NCBI GenBank assembly: GCA_031771865.1
Contig: JASISA010000023.1
Coordinates: forward strand, 1,488,001-1,552,000
DNA length: 64,000 nt
Reading direction: 5' to 3'
DNA from: Nothophaeocryptopus gaeumannii
Taxonomy: Eukaryota; Ascomycota; Dothideomycetes; Mycosphaerellales; Mycosphaerellaceae
Under the pieces are notes generated by a model that was not told the DNA's origin, ran no database searches, and saw only the letters and a program-made list of their open reading frames with translations. How positions within the stretch are numbered: position 1 is the stretch's first letter; each line of letters opens with the position of its first letter. The position numbers and the translations under genes were made by a program. Positions 1 through 10,315 of the stretch are shown here, piece by piece.

Positions 1-1226
1 GTTTCAGCCCAATGTTGAGGGGTTGAGCGGTGTCGTACGCAGGGGAAATTTCTTCATGTGAGTGGGGCCGAGCGGGCTTGGCGGTCTCTGTGCTCCGACA
101 TACCACCACGACTCGCATAACAGAACTTCTTTTGCATTGTTCTGACGCTCTTCCAATTCTACTAATATTCGTAAAACCTTTCGTTACATTTGAATTCATG
201 CTTATATCGATCTGATCGATTATATGGCCCTTGAAGTCGGATTCTGCAACCTCGGCTTTGGATTACCTTGGCATCCGCAATTTCCGCAGTATCCGCAATT
301 TCTGACTTCACAACTGGTTGTCTTCTTTCCATCGACCTCTCGGTTACCGCTGCAGTTCCATAGCATTGACTTTATTCTGAGCGAAAACGAAACAATGGTG
401 AAACGACCGATGATCGACCATCCTCAGAATATGCCAAACTGGGCCCTAGTGGAGAGCACCTCCTCGCAGCTCCTCACAATGCTCTCCTCAACCTCATCGT
501 TTTCAAGAATGAGATTCTGAGCCAGCGTCGCATTATACCTTGGTCACTCGGACCACTCGGTGAAGCCAGACCCATGCAAAGAGCTGAAGACTTGTGAGAA
601 AGACTACATCAGCTGCAGAAGTGGCGACGGCAAGTATTTCACTTTGCATATGGAGGTACAAGCTTGCTGAGAGACTGGGGCAACCCACATTTACCGAGAA
701 GCTGCGAGAAGAACTCTCTGCGACTTAGTCTCTTTCTTACAGACAAGCGAACGACCATTGGAAACAGCTATGCCTCTCAATTGTGCCCAGGGCGGGTGAC
801 TTGCAAGCCTGGGAGTCAACTTGGATTCCGATCTTTTCAACAACAGGGTGGGTGTTCAAAATATTCTGTATGCCAGGCCGCACGAGATCGAAAACAGTAT
901 TCAACGCTGAATGCGATCTCTGCGCTGCTGGCGTCACACGCAGTCGTGCGAGATGCTATTGAGCGCTGCTTGTAGATCAAGCTAAATGCCAATATTTAGG
1001 CTGATGGCGCACTGCTCAAGTGGATGGCTGAAAAGAGAGCCTTCGACTTCTTTTCCAAGGATAGATGGCCACGACGAGGCGGTCCTGAGATGGCTCAACT
1101 ACATCTTCTTCCTCTAGAATCCGGAACACGGATTCACAGCCAAGTTCATTACTGGTCAAATACCTCGTCAAGCTTCCTCCTCTCTGTCCACTTTCTTCTC
1201 AGCAAACCTCGGTGCAAAACCAAAGG
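1..1226. other. No confident gene; possible degenerate coding remnants
   Basis: No complete gene is visible. Short open stretches around 430-650 and 800-910 on the + strand have protein-like composition but switch frame and meet stops, so they may be remnants of a decayed gene. No domain was recognised and the region was left without a gene call. Confidence 0.4.
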
Positions 1227-1661
1227 CTATCGAATCACCCCATCATCATTCACCTTCGCATACACCCCCTCTGACGTTCCCAGAGTCGTCCCACTCATCG
1301 TGCTCTCCCCATCCCCACCAACCCCCTGTCCCTCCTTCGCGGTCTTCTTTCCCTTCCCACTGAATTTATTCTTCAACCATTGCATCGGAACAAGGCCTTT
1401 CGTACCTGTCTCTTGTTGTTTACCCATCATCCTACGGCAAGATCAGCCTACCTTCAAACTCTCGAAATGTTCGACCGAGATCGCTGGCGCGACTTACCGA
1501 TCCGCCGCTCCGGGCTCGCCATTCTTCAATGCGTCCATGATTTCTTTGCTTCGAGCCCGTGCAGCCGCGGCTGTGTCTGAGGGCATGGATTGCTCGTCGA
1601 GGACGTTGGTGTTGGGGTTGAAGGAGTGGCCTCCGTCGTTCCATGGGGATGAACCAGACAT
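1227..1661 (-). CDS. Conserved-looking small hypothetical protein, one intron
   Basis: Two exons on the minus strand, 1661-1498 and 1431-1227, join across an intron with donor GTAAGT and acceptor TAG; the split codon (CG+G) keeps the frame and gives about 122 residues. The N-terminus begins MSGSSPWNDGG and is followed by an Ala/Arg-rich helix-like segment (about residues 30-50). The second exon has a basic stretch with KNKFSGKGKK, and the protein ends in DDGVIR. There is no signal peptide or membrane segment. I recognise no family. The model rests on consensus splice sites and coherent composition in both exons; the start is the first Met in frame and an additional 5' exon is possible. Confidence 0.6.
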
Positions 1662-2358
1662 GTTGATGAAAGAGTATTCTGGAGTGGGCTTCGTCTGTCG
1701 CTCTTCGATGATAGAGGCGGAAGTCTGCTGTCGGTCTATCTCGAATCAATGGTCTTTCAACTTCGTGGATCGTTTGGCCAAGAACTTTTGGTGATTGCGG
1801 GAAGACGGCGAGGAAGAAGGAGCTGTACCCTCGACAGTGGTACGATCAAAGGTATGTATATCTCACACGACCCAAACAAGCATTCAGCGTGGCGTCGTCC
1901 AGCTGGAACTATACCGTTTAGCCAAGAGCTTGTTCTCAACCAAGATACTATTTTGGTCGTTGTTGTGAAGCTTCACTGAAGAGCAGTTGCCAGTCTTGAC
2001 GTTAAGAATGAGCATTTCTTCCGTGCGGGTTCTGCGAGATGGATGGTTCACGTGGACAGCGAACAAGGCTGAGTCTTGGAATGGTCTGTGCACGCTGGCG
2101 TGAATCCTTTGTCCTGAGGCTGTGTAGACGTCATTGGTACAGACTTCAGTGGTTCTTGTGACCACACTTCATCCTTCAAGAGGAATACATCTGTGGAAGG
2201 ACTATACTATGAACTTAATGAGCCGGATTACCCGTGATGAGGAAATCTGTTCATCAAAACTCAGCAAGTTCGACAACAGCTCACATTTGCTCAGCACTCA
2301 CCATCCGGCATCCATTCTTTCCATCTGGGATATTTGTCCAATACCTTCATCCAGTTCC
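1662..2358. other. Intergenic, no supported gene
   Basis: Only short, mutually overlapping open frames without domain signals or convincing splice sites. It would hold the promoter of the minus-strand gene ending at 1227 and the 3' flank of the minus-strand gene at 2359-2877. Confidence 0.4.
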
Positions 2359-2877
2359 CTATTTCTGGTCCTTGGACGATTTCCGAAACTTTCGCTTCTC
2401 TTCCTCCTCGTCACCATCACCGTCCCTTTGCTCTCTCTTCTTGTTTCGCTGCCGACGTCCGTTCTCGTTTTCTTCTGGAGGCGGCGCCCATGGCGCATTC
2501 CCATCTGCTGTCGAGAGGCTTTTGTCTGGATTTGCGCTTGATGGAGTGCGATAGGCATCATGAGTGATGCCCAAGTCTTCAGCGTGGGCGGCAACTGGAG
2601 ACCTCATTGGATTCCACGGGTCGATGAACCTTTGGGATCTTGCCGACCTCGGGGATCTCGTCGAAGGTGAAGTGTGCTCTTCACGGAATAGCTCGTCCAT
2701 GGCACGATGTCCATGAGGAGTAGTCGCCTCGATTGTTGGACGGTGAGGGCGTGGTCTTGATGGTGTGTCGGTAGTTGATGGCTGGTTGTTGCCTCGCGGA
2801 GATTCGTTGTCACAGTTGCTGCCTTCTGAATCTTTTCCTACAGAGTGACCTTGTTTGAAAGGACGATTTGGCTCCAT
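2359..2877 (-). CDS. Hypothetical disordered, charged protein
   Basis: An uninterrupted 172-codon frame begins with ATG (MEPNRPFKQGHS). The product is rich in Ser, Pro, Arg, Asp and Glu. It contains repeated SPRSARS-like basic/serine motifs near the middle and ends in a highly charged tail with runs of Glu followed by Lys/Arg, which suggests an intrinsically disordered and perhaps nuclear protein. No catalytic or binding domain is recognised. An upstream exon on the same strand (to about 3047) is possible but unsupported. The main alternative is a chance open frame, since the opposite strand is also open over part of it. Confidence 0.4.
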   Translation of the reverse strand: MEPNRPFKQGHSVGKDSEGSNCDNESPRGNNQPSTTDTPSRPRPHRPTIEATTPHGHRAMDELFREEHTSPSTRSPRSARSQRFIDPWNPMRSPVAAHAEDLGITHDAYRTPSSANPDKSLSTADGNAPWAPPPEENENGRRQRNKKREQRDGDGDEEEEKRKFRKSSKDQK

Positions 2878-3182
2878 GGTGGCAGTTGAAGATCAGACGA
2901 GTGCTTGAGTTGTGGCAGGCGAAAACTCTCATCTTCCTCTGACTTATGAGCGCGGTAAGTCGTTTGCTTCCCAAGACCATGTCTTTGATCCTCCGGTAGT
3001 ACTGTTTGCTCTGATCCTGCAGAGTGCCTTCCCTTTCTTTTTCTCAAGGCAGGTCTAAGTGTGCTCTCGAGATATCATTCATATTCTTCAATCTGGCAGC
3101 AAACATCCTCGAAATGTAGTGTTTCATTTTGAACAGCCGCATGTCTTGCTGCCTAAGAGCTCTGATCCTGTGTCCAAAGTCG

Positions 3183-3897
3183 ATGAGCGAAGACGACTCG
3201 AAGCAGGGAGAAAATCCGGTCAAGGCGACATCAGCTATCCCGACTCAGTATGATCAAGCAACTGGAGCTTTTCTGAGGTCTCCAAAGTTCGAAGCTGCCA
3301 AAGCCCAGTTTCGCATTCATGTTGCAAATCTCTACCAGTCAGAAGCCCATCTCGACGCTTTGACAAAACAGCAGCTGAGTAAAGGAGAATACAGAAGGCA
3401 GAATGGAGAGGACGCATACGCTGCTCATTGCGCCAAACTGGGCATACAGCCGTCTCCAATGTCGCAGCAGCAATCCGGCGCTGGAGGCCAGATTCCAGAA
3501 CCGGACGCAGGCCCAGAGAATAATAATCAGCTTTCATCAGCATCTCGCACTCTATCCAGATTGCACAATAGTTCAATTGCACTCACAGACGTACCGACTC
3601 CTCTGCAGCCCTCCTGAACAAGAGGCCCTTGAAGTGAGCTTTCATACTGCGAGGCAGCCATCGAATACCGGCAGCGTCGAGTAAGTGCGAACAGGAGATT
3701 GAGAGAAGCAGGCACAAGTCCATAGTCAGACCTCGAGCTGGCACTAGAGTCAGACTCAATGCCAGAAAAGTCTACACAGCCAGTCCTCGTAAAAGTAGCC
3801 ACCTTCGACCTCCCAAACGATCTTTTCGTCAACGAACCATTACTCAATGGACAGCTCGATCCAGAAACAGTCTTTTGCCCACTCCCTACTTAGCGGT
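3183..3897 (+). CDS. Hypothetical protein, first copy of a diverged tandem pair (gene model incomplete)
   Basis: An open frame starts at an ATG at 3183 (MSEDDSKQGENP) and encodes a hydrophilic, Gln-rich N-terminal part. Further 3' there is a consensus intron (GTAAGT at 3681, acceptor TAG near 3727). It leads into the frame reading SDLELALESDSMPEKS and then TQPVLVKVATFDLPNDLF, with a stop near 3897. That last segment is homologous in DNA and protein to the gene at 5253, and most differences between the copies fall at third codon positions of this frame, which supports it as the coding frame. How the first exon joins the middle exon is not resolved. A competing frame stays open to 4087. Function unknown. 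Confidence 0.4.
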
Positions 3898-4196
3898 GTC
3901 TCAGCCTGCAGATTTTCTTGGATCTGATGGACTAGCAGTGTCTCTGAATTTGCGTCAGCCCGCGGTCAGTCCTTCAACAGCGGTCGTGGAAGAGACTTGG
4001 AACTGGAAACCCAAGTTCGATAGGTACGGTTCGTTCCGCACAGAACGCGCTTCTTCTGTCTCGCATATGCATCCGAACACGTCCTAGATCGTAAGCATGC
4101 TATCTGCCATCCCCACGCCCGCAGGTTTGGAGACCTACAACTCGACGAGAGCACGCTTTTATGTCAAAGAAATGCAGGCTATGTCTGAAGCCGGCC

Positions 4197-4302
4197 GCTT
4201 TGATCGTCTATACAAAGCCCCCAACGGCGGACATCCGCATACTCAGCGTGGATGGTGGTGGCGTTTGTGTTAGATCTATTGTGCCCCTGAATTTCTTCAC
4301 CA
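4197..4302 (+). pseudogene. Patatin-like phospholipase relic
   Basis: A short + strand frame reads ADIRILSVDGGG followed by an altered loop and IVPLNFF. Patatin-like phospholipases have the hallmark DGGGxRG, the oxyanion hole, followed by a hydrophobic helix. Here the loop reads VCVRS in place of VRG, so the conserved spacing is lost. No downstream GxSxG nucleophile motif follows, because the frame is soon out of homology. I read it as a fossil fragment of a fungal patatin-like protein. It could instead be the chance end of the neighbouring hypothetical gene, but the match to the motif and its flanks is good. Confidence 0.45.
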
Positions 4303-5236
4303 AAGGGTCGACGGTTCGAAAATCTGCACCTTCGAGCATCTATGCACTCTACTGTATATACAGCATAACACGGCGTTACTCAAGATCTATCTTTCACGAT
4401 GACTTGCATGTTCCGGGCGCAAAAGCATAACGAGACGAGCGACTTCCAGTACTCGTCTAGAAGAAAATCGCCACGTGAGGATTAGGTCCGGGGTGCCAAC
4501 GTTAGCATGCGGGGGAAGGCGGAAGCGTAGAGCCCAGTGCGTGGACGCACAGATACTAGAGAGCCGTATTACCTTGCTGTTCTAATGTGTTTCTTGTCGA
4601 GGTTCAGCGCAAGCTCCTTGCGCATAGCACAGACTAGCATGTGCCCCTTGACAGACGCAAGATGAAGTCGGGAAGATGTCCCGATCGGGAAGATCATGCA
4701 TACCTCCGGCCTCTCCGATCTCCGAGCTCCGAGCTAGTAATCGTTTCATTTACTGATTATTCTCGACATTATATGCCGGCCGTATATTAATTATAAGGTA
4801 TCTGGCAGGTTGGCAGGCCCCGCCCAAAGACATGCCCGAAGTCCATTTGATTGGAGCGATTAATTGGGCGTGTTCAAAGTTGCCTGGACCCTAAGATCCG
4901 GAGGCTTGGCATATTCTAGAAGTTTGAAAGTTTTAGACGAGTAGGGTGTATTTTGCTCGTAGAAAGAAGTGTTGTTGGTCTGTGCCGCAAGGCATAACCA
5001 CGTCGGGGATAGCGCCAATGCGAATTACGACACGTTATTTCTACGAGGGGATGGAAACGAGATAGACAGGCGTGTAAGCCCACGCACCGTGTCTAGCTAG
5101 CTTTGAGGTGTCGTTTTGTAGTGTGTGTGTTTGTTTAGTAGCCAATTAGAATGGGTTTCTTCGTGGAGAAGTTACTAGTAAGATATGCCCTTTGGGCAAC
5201 AGTCTCAATCAATTAAGCATGACCTAAGATTGACAA
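4303..5236. other. Intergenic
   Basis: No supported gene. It is moderately AT-rich near 4730-4800 and ends with a branchpoint-like CTAAC followed by CAG at 5241-5247, just before the coding frame at 5253. The 5' end of that gene may therefore lie inside this stretch on an unrecognised first exon. Confidence 0.4.
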
Positions 5237-5252
5237 TTAGCTAACAGACCCA

Positions 5253-5696
5253 ATGCCTTCACAGCCTTCACAGCCAGTCCTCGCCAAAGTCGGAGACTTC
5301 GATCTGAGTGACGACCCCTTCATTGACATACCATCGCCCGATGGAGAGGCTGATTCGAGAAGGCTGTCCATGCAGAATTTGGAGAGAGTGAAAATTTGGG
5401 ATGCCGAGTCGCAAGAAGATGATGAGGAAGAGGATGAGAAAGAGGTCGATGCTGAGCCCAATCGGAGTCCAGAAACCCCAAGGAACAGAAGTGCCCAGCT
5501 GGGGCAGAGCGGAGGCTCGGCAAGCTTCAGTACGCCGAGGAAGGAAGATATGTCTTTGGAGGGCCGGATGAGGATTGAAATGAATGGTGGTTTGAGAGAT
5601 GCAGTTGTGACGAGACCTGCCCAATTCAGTCGAATATTCTTTCCAGCGCTGCATCAATTATACCGCAACCTCGCTTTCCAGTGCGTAAACCCTTGA
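5253..5696 (+). CDS. Hypothetical acidic protein, second copy of the tandem pair
   Basis: This 147-codon frame starts MPSQPSQPVLAKVGDFDLSD and contains a long acidic run (about residues 50-70, mostly Glu and Asp) followed by a Ser/Pro/Arg-rich part. Its first 25 residues match the end of the model at 3183-3897. An acceptor-like sequence (branchpoint CTAAC, then CAG) lies immediately upstream of the ATG, so the visible frame may be an internal or last exon rather than the whole gene. No signal peptide, membrane segment or known domain. Antisense frames are also open here; the homology between copies favours this strand and frame. Confidence 0.45.
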   Translation: MPSQPSQPVLAKVGDFDLSDDPFIDIPSPDGEADSRRLSMQNLERVKIWDAESQEDDEEEDEKEVDAEPNRSPETPRNRSAQLGQSGGSASFSTPRKEDMSLEGRMRIEMNGGLRDAVVTRPAQFSRIFFPALHQLYRNLAFQCVNP

Positions 5697-5771
5697 TTAA
5701 ATCCAGAGCCGCATTGCTTCAAGCATGCTCTGCCCGATCTTAACCTCGCCGCACGCCAATGCACCACCTCT

Positions 5772-6635
5772 TCAATGACAAAGCTTGTACGGCATCTTCC
5801 CAAAAGCTCTCACATCCCCATTTTCCAGCACCTCGCCGGAAGCCTTTACCTTCCTCTCTTCCCAACCGTCCTCATGTTCCTCCTCCATCTCCTCACTCTC
5901 CCCCTCCCCACTATCCTCTTCTTCCTCATCCGTACCAACCCACGTAAATCTCTGCTGCTCAGCAACAACATCATCCTCAAACCACTCTCTCCTCTGCTCA
6001 ACGCTTTCCTCTGAGACGCTCTTCTGAAAGGCCTCTGCAAATTCGAACCAGAATCTCCCCTCATCAAACACCCCATTGCGCGTCTGTTCGGGGCTGTTTG
6101 GCAGATGATCGTAATGTCGATAATCCGTTGTCGCCTTCACAGGTTGAGGTGGCGAACCCAGCAGATCCGGTCTTGCGCGTCGAATCGATGGATCATTTGC
6201 GGTTTGACTTACGCTTGGGAAAGGCACTTGCGGATTCTCCCGCCGGTGCTCTCGCCACCGTCGTACGTGTGTACTCCATGCCTGTCGCCGCCTCTTGACT
6301 TCCTCTTCCTCCAAGTCCCGCTTCTCCTTCCAATCACAAGGTTCCTCATATTCCTCTCGCTCAAGCCACTCACTCAAGTGATCATCCCCGCCGAGCGTCA
6401 CGCCGTTGATGATGTCCCAGGATCTGGGAGCGGGACTTACCTTGGTTGAGACGCGCGCGTGGCGGAAGTGACAGGCGTCGAGGAGGGGGAGGCCGGTGTA
6501 TGTTGCGTGGGTTTTGCGCTTGCGTGAAGTGGAGAGCGAGCGCGAGTCTGAAGGTGATGCTTGGGCTGACTTGTCGCCCTTTTGAGACTTGCTTCTGGCG
6601 AAGGCATTGGTGGTGGCTGAAGGTGTCTCTACCAT
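5772..6635 (-). CDS. Hypothetical acidic protein, 287 aa
   Basis: A single minus-strand frame of 287 codons starts METPSAT-like (MVETPSATTNAF) after an upstream stop. The N-terminal third is basic and Ser-rich. The middle carries a charged Glu/Arg stretch with helical character (EEYEEPCDWKEKRDLEEEE). The C-terminal half contains an aromatic segment FDEGRFWFEFAEAF and a strongly acidic Glu-rich run. Two internal GTAAGT sites (near 6438 and 6212) could be intron donors, so a spliced form is possible, but the frame is open through both. No domain recognised; probably a lineage-restricted nuclear or cytosolic protein. Confidence 0.5.
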   Translation of the reverse strand: MVETPSATTNAFARSKSQKGDKSAQASPSDSRSLSTSRKRKTHATYTGLPLLDACHFRHARVSTKVSPAPRSWDIINGVTLGGDDHLSEWLEREEYEEPCDWKEKRDLEEEEVKRRRQAWSTHVRRWREHRRENPQVPFPSVSQTANDPSIRRARPDLLGSPPQPVKATTDYRHYDHLPNSPEQTRNGVFDEGRFWFEFAEAFQKSVSEESVEQRREWFEDDVVAEQQRFTWVGTDEEEEDSGEGESEEMEEEHEDGWEERKVKASGEVLENGDVRAFGKMPYKLCH

Positions 6636-7083
6636 AGCGAATGTTGCGGAAAGAAGCTGAAGCGATAGTCTTGCTGCTGAAGATGTGCTTGCGATTATTT
6701 TGATGTACTGGAGGCGGTGTCTGTCGACGAGGTCATTGAGAGTAAGTACGCTTGCAAGTGGGAAACCGCGAACAGTGATTGAAGGGGAAGGTGCGACTCG
6801 ATTTCACTCGCACAGGTGTCTATCGTTCAGAAGCAAACGGCGACCTGTAGGAAGTGGAGTGAATAGTCAAGGGAGCAGGCATGTGATTGTGTGCACTCAT
6901 CTTCATTGGCCGTGTATTTTGCACGTTCCTGCCATTCCGGCTATGTCCAGGTCTCTACCTCCCCATATCTATGTGCACTCTCGTAATCGTCGTCGTAATG
7001 ACCTTCAGTTCCCAATTTGTCACATGCCATTTACCGTAACGCCCTGCTAAGATGTTTCAAATTCATGGCAAGTAAGCAGAAGT
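6636..7083. other. Intergenic
   Basis: Between the start of the minus-strand hypothetical gene and the 3' end of the Dre2 gene, also on the minus strand. No gene or clear signal seen. Confidence 0.5.
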
Positions 7084-8243
7084 CTACAACTGCACAACAT
7101 TGTTGAGCAGCCGCACTTCCTCACCAGGCTTGAACGCAGGCAAGCCGACATAAGGACATCCGTCACATCTGAAGGCGTCTCCAAGAGCGCAGTTGCCGCA
7201 CGAGCCGACTTTGCCCTGGACGGTGAAGTCGACTTCAGTCAGATCGTCAGCAGCCAACTTGGGAGCAGCGACGTTGAGCTTCTCCAAGTTCTTGTCAGCT
7301 TCATCCCGCTTGATCTTGTCTTCAACGGCGATGCGCTCAGCAAGACCACATGTGCAATCCTTGCATGCTCGTCGGCGCTTCGTGTTCGGCTTGCAAGCCT
7401 CGGCTGTGGCGAATCAGTAACTGTCCAATAACCTTCACTCTAATCCTACTTACGGATATTCAATGGCTTCTGACGGTCCTCCTCTGTGAGCAGTGTATCT
7501 GGATCGATCTTCTCCGCATTCGCCAGAGCCTCGTCGTCTGGGAATTCGTCCTCGTCTTCATCATATCCAAAATCCAGATCGTCGTCGTTATCAATGAAGC
7601 CAACGCCTGCAGGTGTAGCCTTCACAGGCCCACTTGTAGCCTGCAAAACCTCCGTCTCCGCCATCTCTACATCTCCCATCTTCCTCTTGCCCGTGTTCGT
7701 CGCCTCGAGTTCGTTCGCAGGGACAGCCGCCGCGTCTGCCTTCTGCTTGCGCCCGAAGCTAAGCTTCACGGTCTGCACTGCTCCAGTATTATCCGGTTTG
7801 ACCATGCCGTCGCCGTTGCCGCTCACAAGTCCTGCAAGGATAGCCTCTGTCTGCTCAGTATTCTGTGTCGCGCCGAATTGTCCATCCTGGCTCTTCAGTC
7901 GCCCGCCTGGCTTCAAACTCGCGACTATCCGCTCCATGATTTCGCGTCCGAGTAATCGCGAGCTCTCTTGACGCGTGCGGTCCACATCTGTGAGTATGAG
8001 GACGACATGGTATGTGCTGTCGGGGAGAGACACTAGGCCGAGTGCCAGTCGGTCGAGCATCTGAATATCAGTGGATGATCGATCATATGCCTCGGCGACT
8101 TCGGTAAGCGCTGATGGGTGTGACGCGACGGAGGGTGGCGCGAGGAGAAGGGTTCGGGTGGTCGAGTGCCCATTCTGCCTCTGTGGTGGTGAGAGATACA
8201 TGTCGAAGTCGGGCGTGTTATCGAGCACGACCGCGGGCGCCAT
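7084..8243 (-). CDS. DRE2: Dre2/anamorsin (CIAPIN1), cytosolic Fe-S cluster assembly
   Basis: Dre2 acts with Tah18 as the electron-transfer step that lets the cytosolic iron-sulfur (CIA) machinery build Fe-S clusters. The model has exons 8243-7454 and 7403-7084 with a 50 bp intron (GTAAGT...CAG) and gives about 369 residues, the usual size. The start MAPAVVLDN precedes the N-terminal methyltransferase-like domain. A long acidic linker (DDDLDFGYDEDEDEFPDDE) follows. The C-terminal CIAPIN1 domain is complete: a first Cys motif with CKDCTC and the twin CxxC motif CGNC...CDGC inside ALGDAFRCDGCPYVGLPAFK. Both Fe-S motifs lie on exon 2. All ligand cysteines are present. Identification is secure. 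Confidence 0.95.
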
Positions 8244-8994
8244 GGCGGGCAGTGTGGAAGAAGTCGTGGTGTGTGAGGGGTTGTAGAATTGGTGGTGGCA
8301 GTCTGGAGTTATGCTCTTCAGGCGGTGCGGACAGCAAGTCGTGTGTCGATTTGTAGTTAGTATCCACGCAGTAGCCAGAGAGGAAGATGACCCCGGAGAA
8401 AGCGTACATTTGTCAGGCAGAAGATTGGGGCACGTGAAAGATGGAATAAACGTCAGCGATCTCGGTTGTGTGAAAGACGACGAGAGGTGGGGTGAGCCAT
8501 CAGGGTCCACGGGGTCTCACCGCCCTTGGCAGAACGCTCCGCTTCCACTTCCACTTCGCGGGTCGAGGGTGGAGGTACGACGGGCCTCGGGCATCAATCT
8601 CACCTCTCCCAAAGCTCATCAACTCGTCTCCTATTCCTTCTGACGCTGAACAGGGCTTCGACAGATGATATTCCCTTGCCCTGGACAATGACGCTCCGGG
8701 CTTGGCTCGGGGGTCGACAGGCAACCAAGCGCGATCAAGGGGGCGAAATCTGGCTTCTCACTGCAACGCGGCGTTTGGCTGCGGGAGGGGACATGGTCAT
8801 GGCAGTCATCAGATTCTTGCTGGTGCGTGCTGTGTGGAGGGCATCAATTGAGACGGAAAAAGACCCGCCAATCGTATCCTCACTTCCTCCTACGCCCCGT
8901 TTCGGATGCCTTACCAGACGTCCGACTCTGTTTCGAGTGGGCATGTCTTCTGTCCTCCCAGCGACACTTGTCATCTCCTTCCTGTGCCTCGAAC

Positions 8995-9730
8995 ATGACC
9001 GACCTCACCCCTACAGCCTCCGGCGTTGCAGCTGAGCATCCAGAAATTATTGCCGGAGTGGAAAAGATTTACGGAGAGCTCATCGAGCTGGGCTACGTAC
9101 AGAACACTGACGTCCAGATTCCACCCCACGGAGTACCCAAGGAGCCGCTTGACGTCGTCGGCTTGAGATCTGTCGGTCTGGACCTGGACACCATCGAAGT
9201 CATCGGCCGACTTCCATCCTTCACCATCGAAATCATCCACGAACACAAGCAACTTAGCGGCTCGAAATACAGTCTGCCGATTGCACCCTCAAGTGCCGCC
9301 AGTGCGTACCTTCATGGATCTAGCATCTCCGATGGGCTAAGAGATACCGGATGCGATGGGCCGTTACCTTCTTCGGCCTTCAAATTGACCAAATCTACGG
9401 GACCACAAGGCTGGAATCTGGCATATGATCTGAACACGAGTGCGAGCCGCCAGGAACTTGTGACAAGATAGACATTACTGACCAGATGCAGAATCTATCG
9501 TCCAGTGGCCTGATGGAGAGTGGACTTCACGTCAACATCATGCAGTCGAGTCTTTCTGTGATGAATGGGCAGACAAACTCCGCAAGCAGGAATGGCGACC
9601 TCGGAAGACTACATCAGGTTGGTACATCGAGGCCACTTCAGACCAGCACCAGCAGAACAACACCATTCGACCGAATTACGTCCTCCAGCCTGAAGTGAGC
9701 GGCGAAGTAGACTCTGAGGTGTGGTCATGA
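8995..9730 (+). CDS. Hypothetical protein, about 229 aa, one intron
   Basis: Exon 1 runs 8995-9439 and exon 2 9486-9730. The intron has donor GTGCGA, a branchpoint-like ACTGAC and acceptor CAG, and the junction codon (A+AT) keeps frame. The start MTDLTPTASGVAAEHPE is the first Met of a coherent frame, and a short upstream open extension lacks coding character. The second exon is rich in Trp and charged residues (QWPDGEWTSR, CDEWADKLRKQEW). No signal peptide or membrane segment. I do not recognise the family. Its 5' end lies 750 bp from the Dre2 start in divergent orientation, so the two may share a bidirectional promoter. Confidence 0.6.
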
Positions 9731-10315
9731 GTTGGAGGATACAATGTATTCCGGGGTCCAAGATGTTGGCCGGAGACTCCACGCCTATCGCATGCCCGCT
9801 ACCCCGACTTCACCTCCTTGGCCCGCGGGCAACTGCACTGACCACCCCTAGACATGGGTCTTAATACCTCACTCGCGGTAGCATACCACGGCCATTTAGC
9901 AGTACGAACTGCTCGGCCGAGCACTTACGCTGCCATCAAAATTATTCATCCCATTTCAAGATTAGAAATAGAAGCACATGAGGGTCAAAAAGGCAGCACG
10001 ACTGGACGAAATGGAAAACGCAATCCCGAGTAAAGTAATGTCTTCATATACTACTGATTCTGTAAATGTAGGCGAACCGGCTACGACCTCTTCATTCTTA
10101 CGCCTACTCTTATCCGCCGATCTCTCTTCTTCCCTGCATTGATGCAAACGCCACGCGGATGTCCAGCGATAGCAAGATGTTCGGCACGCGTTTCGGTCAC
10201 TATCTGTTTACTCCTACCTACGTCTACCTCTTCAACTGTCTTGGCTATTTCCGCGATTTCCTTCACCTTCATCCTCAAAGTTTAGACGCCTCGAGCGTCA
10301 ATCTCGCCTTACACA
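9731..10315. other. Intergenic, promoter region of the sugar transporter
   Basis: No gene seen. The last 100 bp before the transporter ATG are pyrimidine-rich, as is common upstream of fungal start codons. Confidence 0.5.

Noticed and set aside
1024..1794. 256-codon + strand open frame
   Set aside because: Antisense to the well-spliced minus-strand gene at 1227-1661; composition is Pro/Ser rich without a domain.
7486..7971. 161-codon + strand open frame
   Set aside because: Antisense shadow of the acidic linker of DRE2 (Ser-rich because the sense strand is Asp/Glu-rich).
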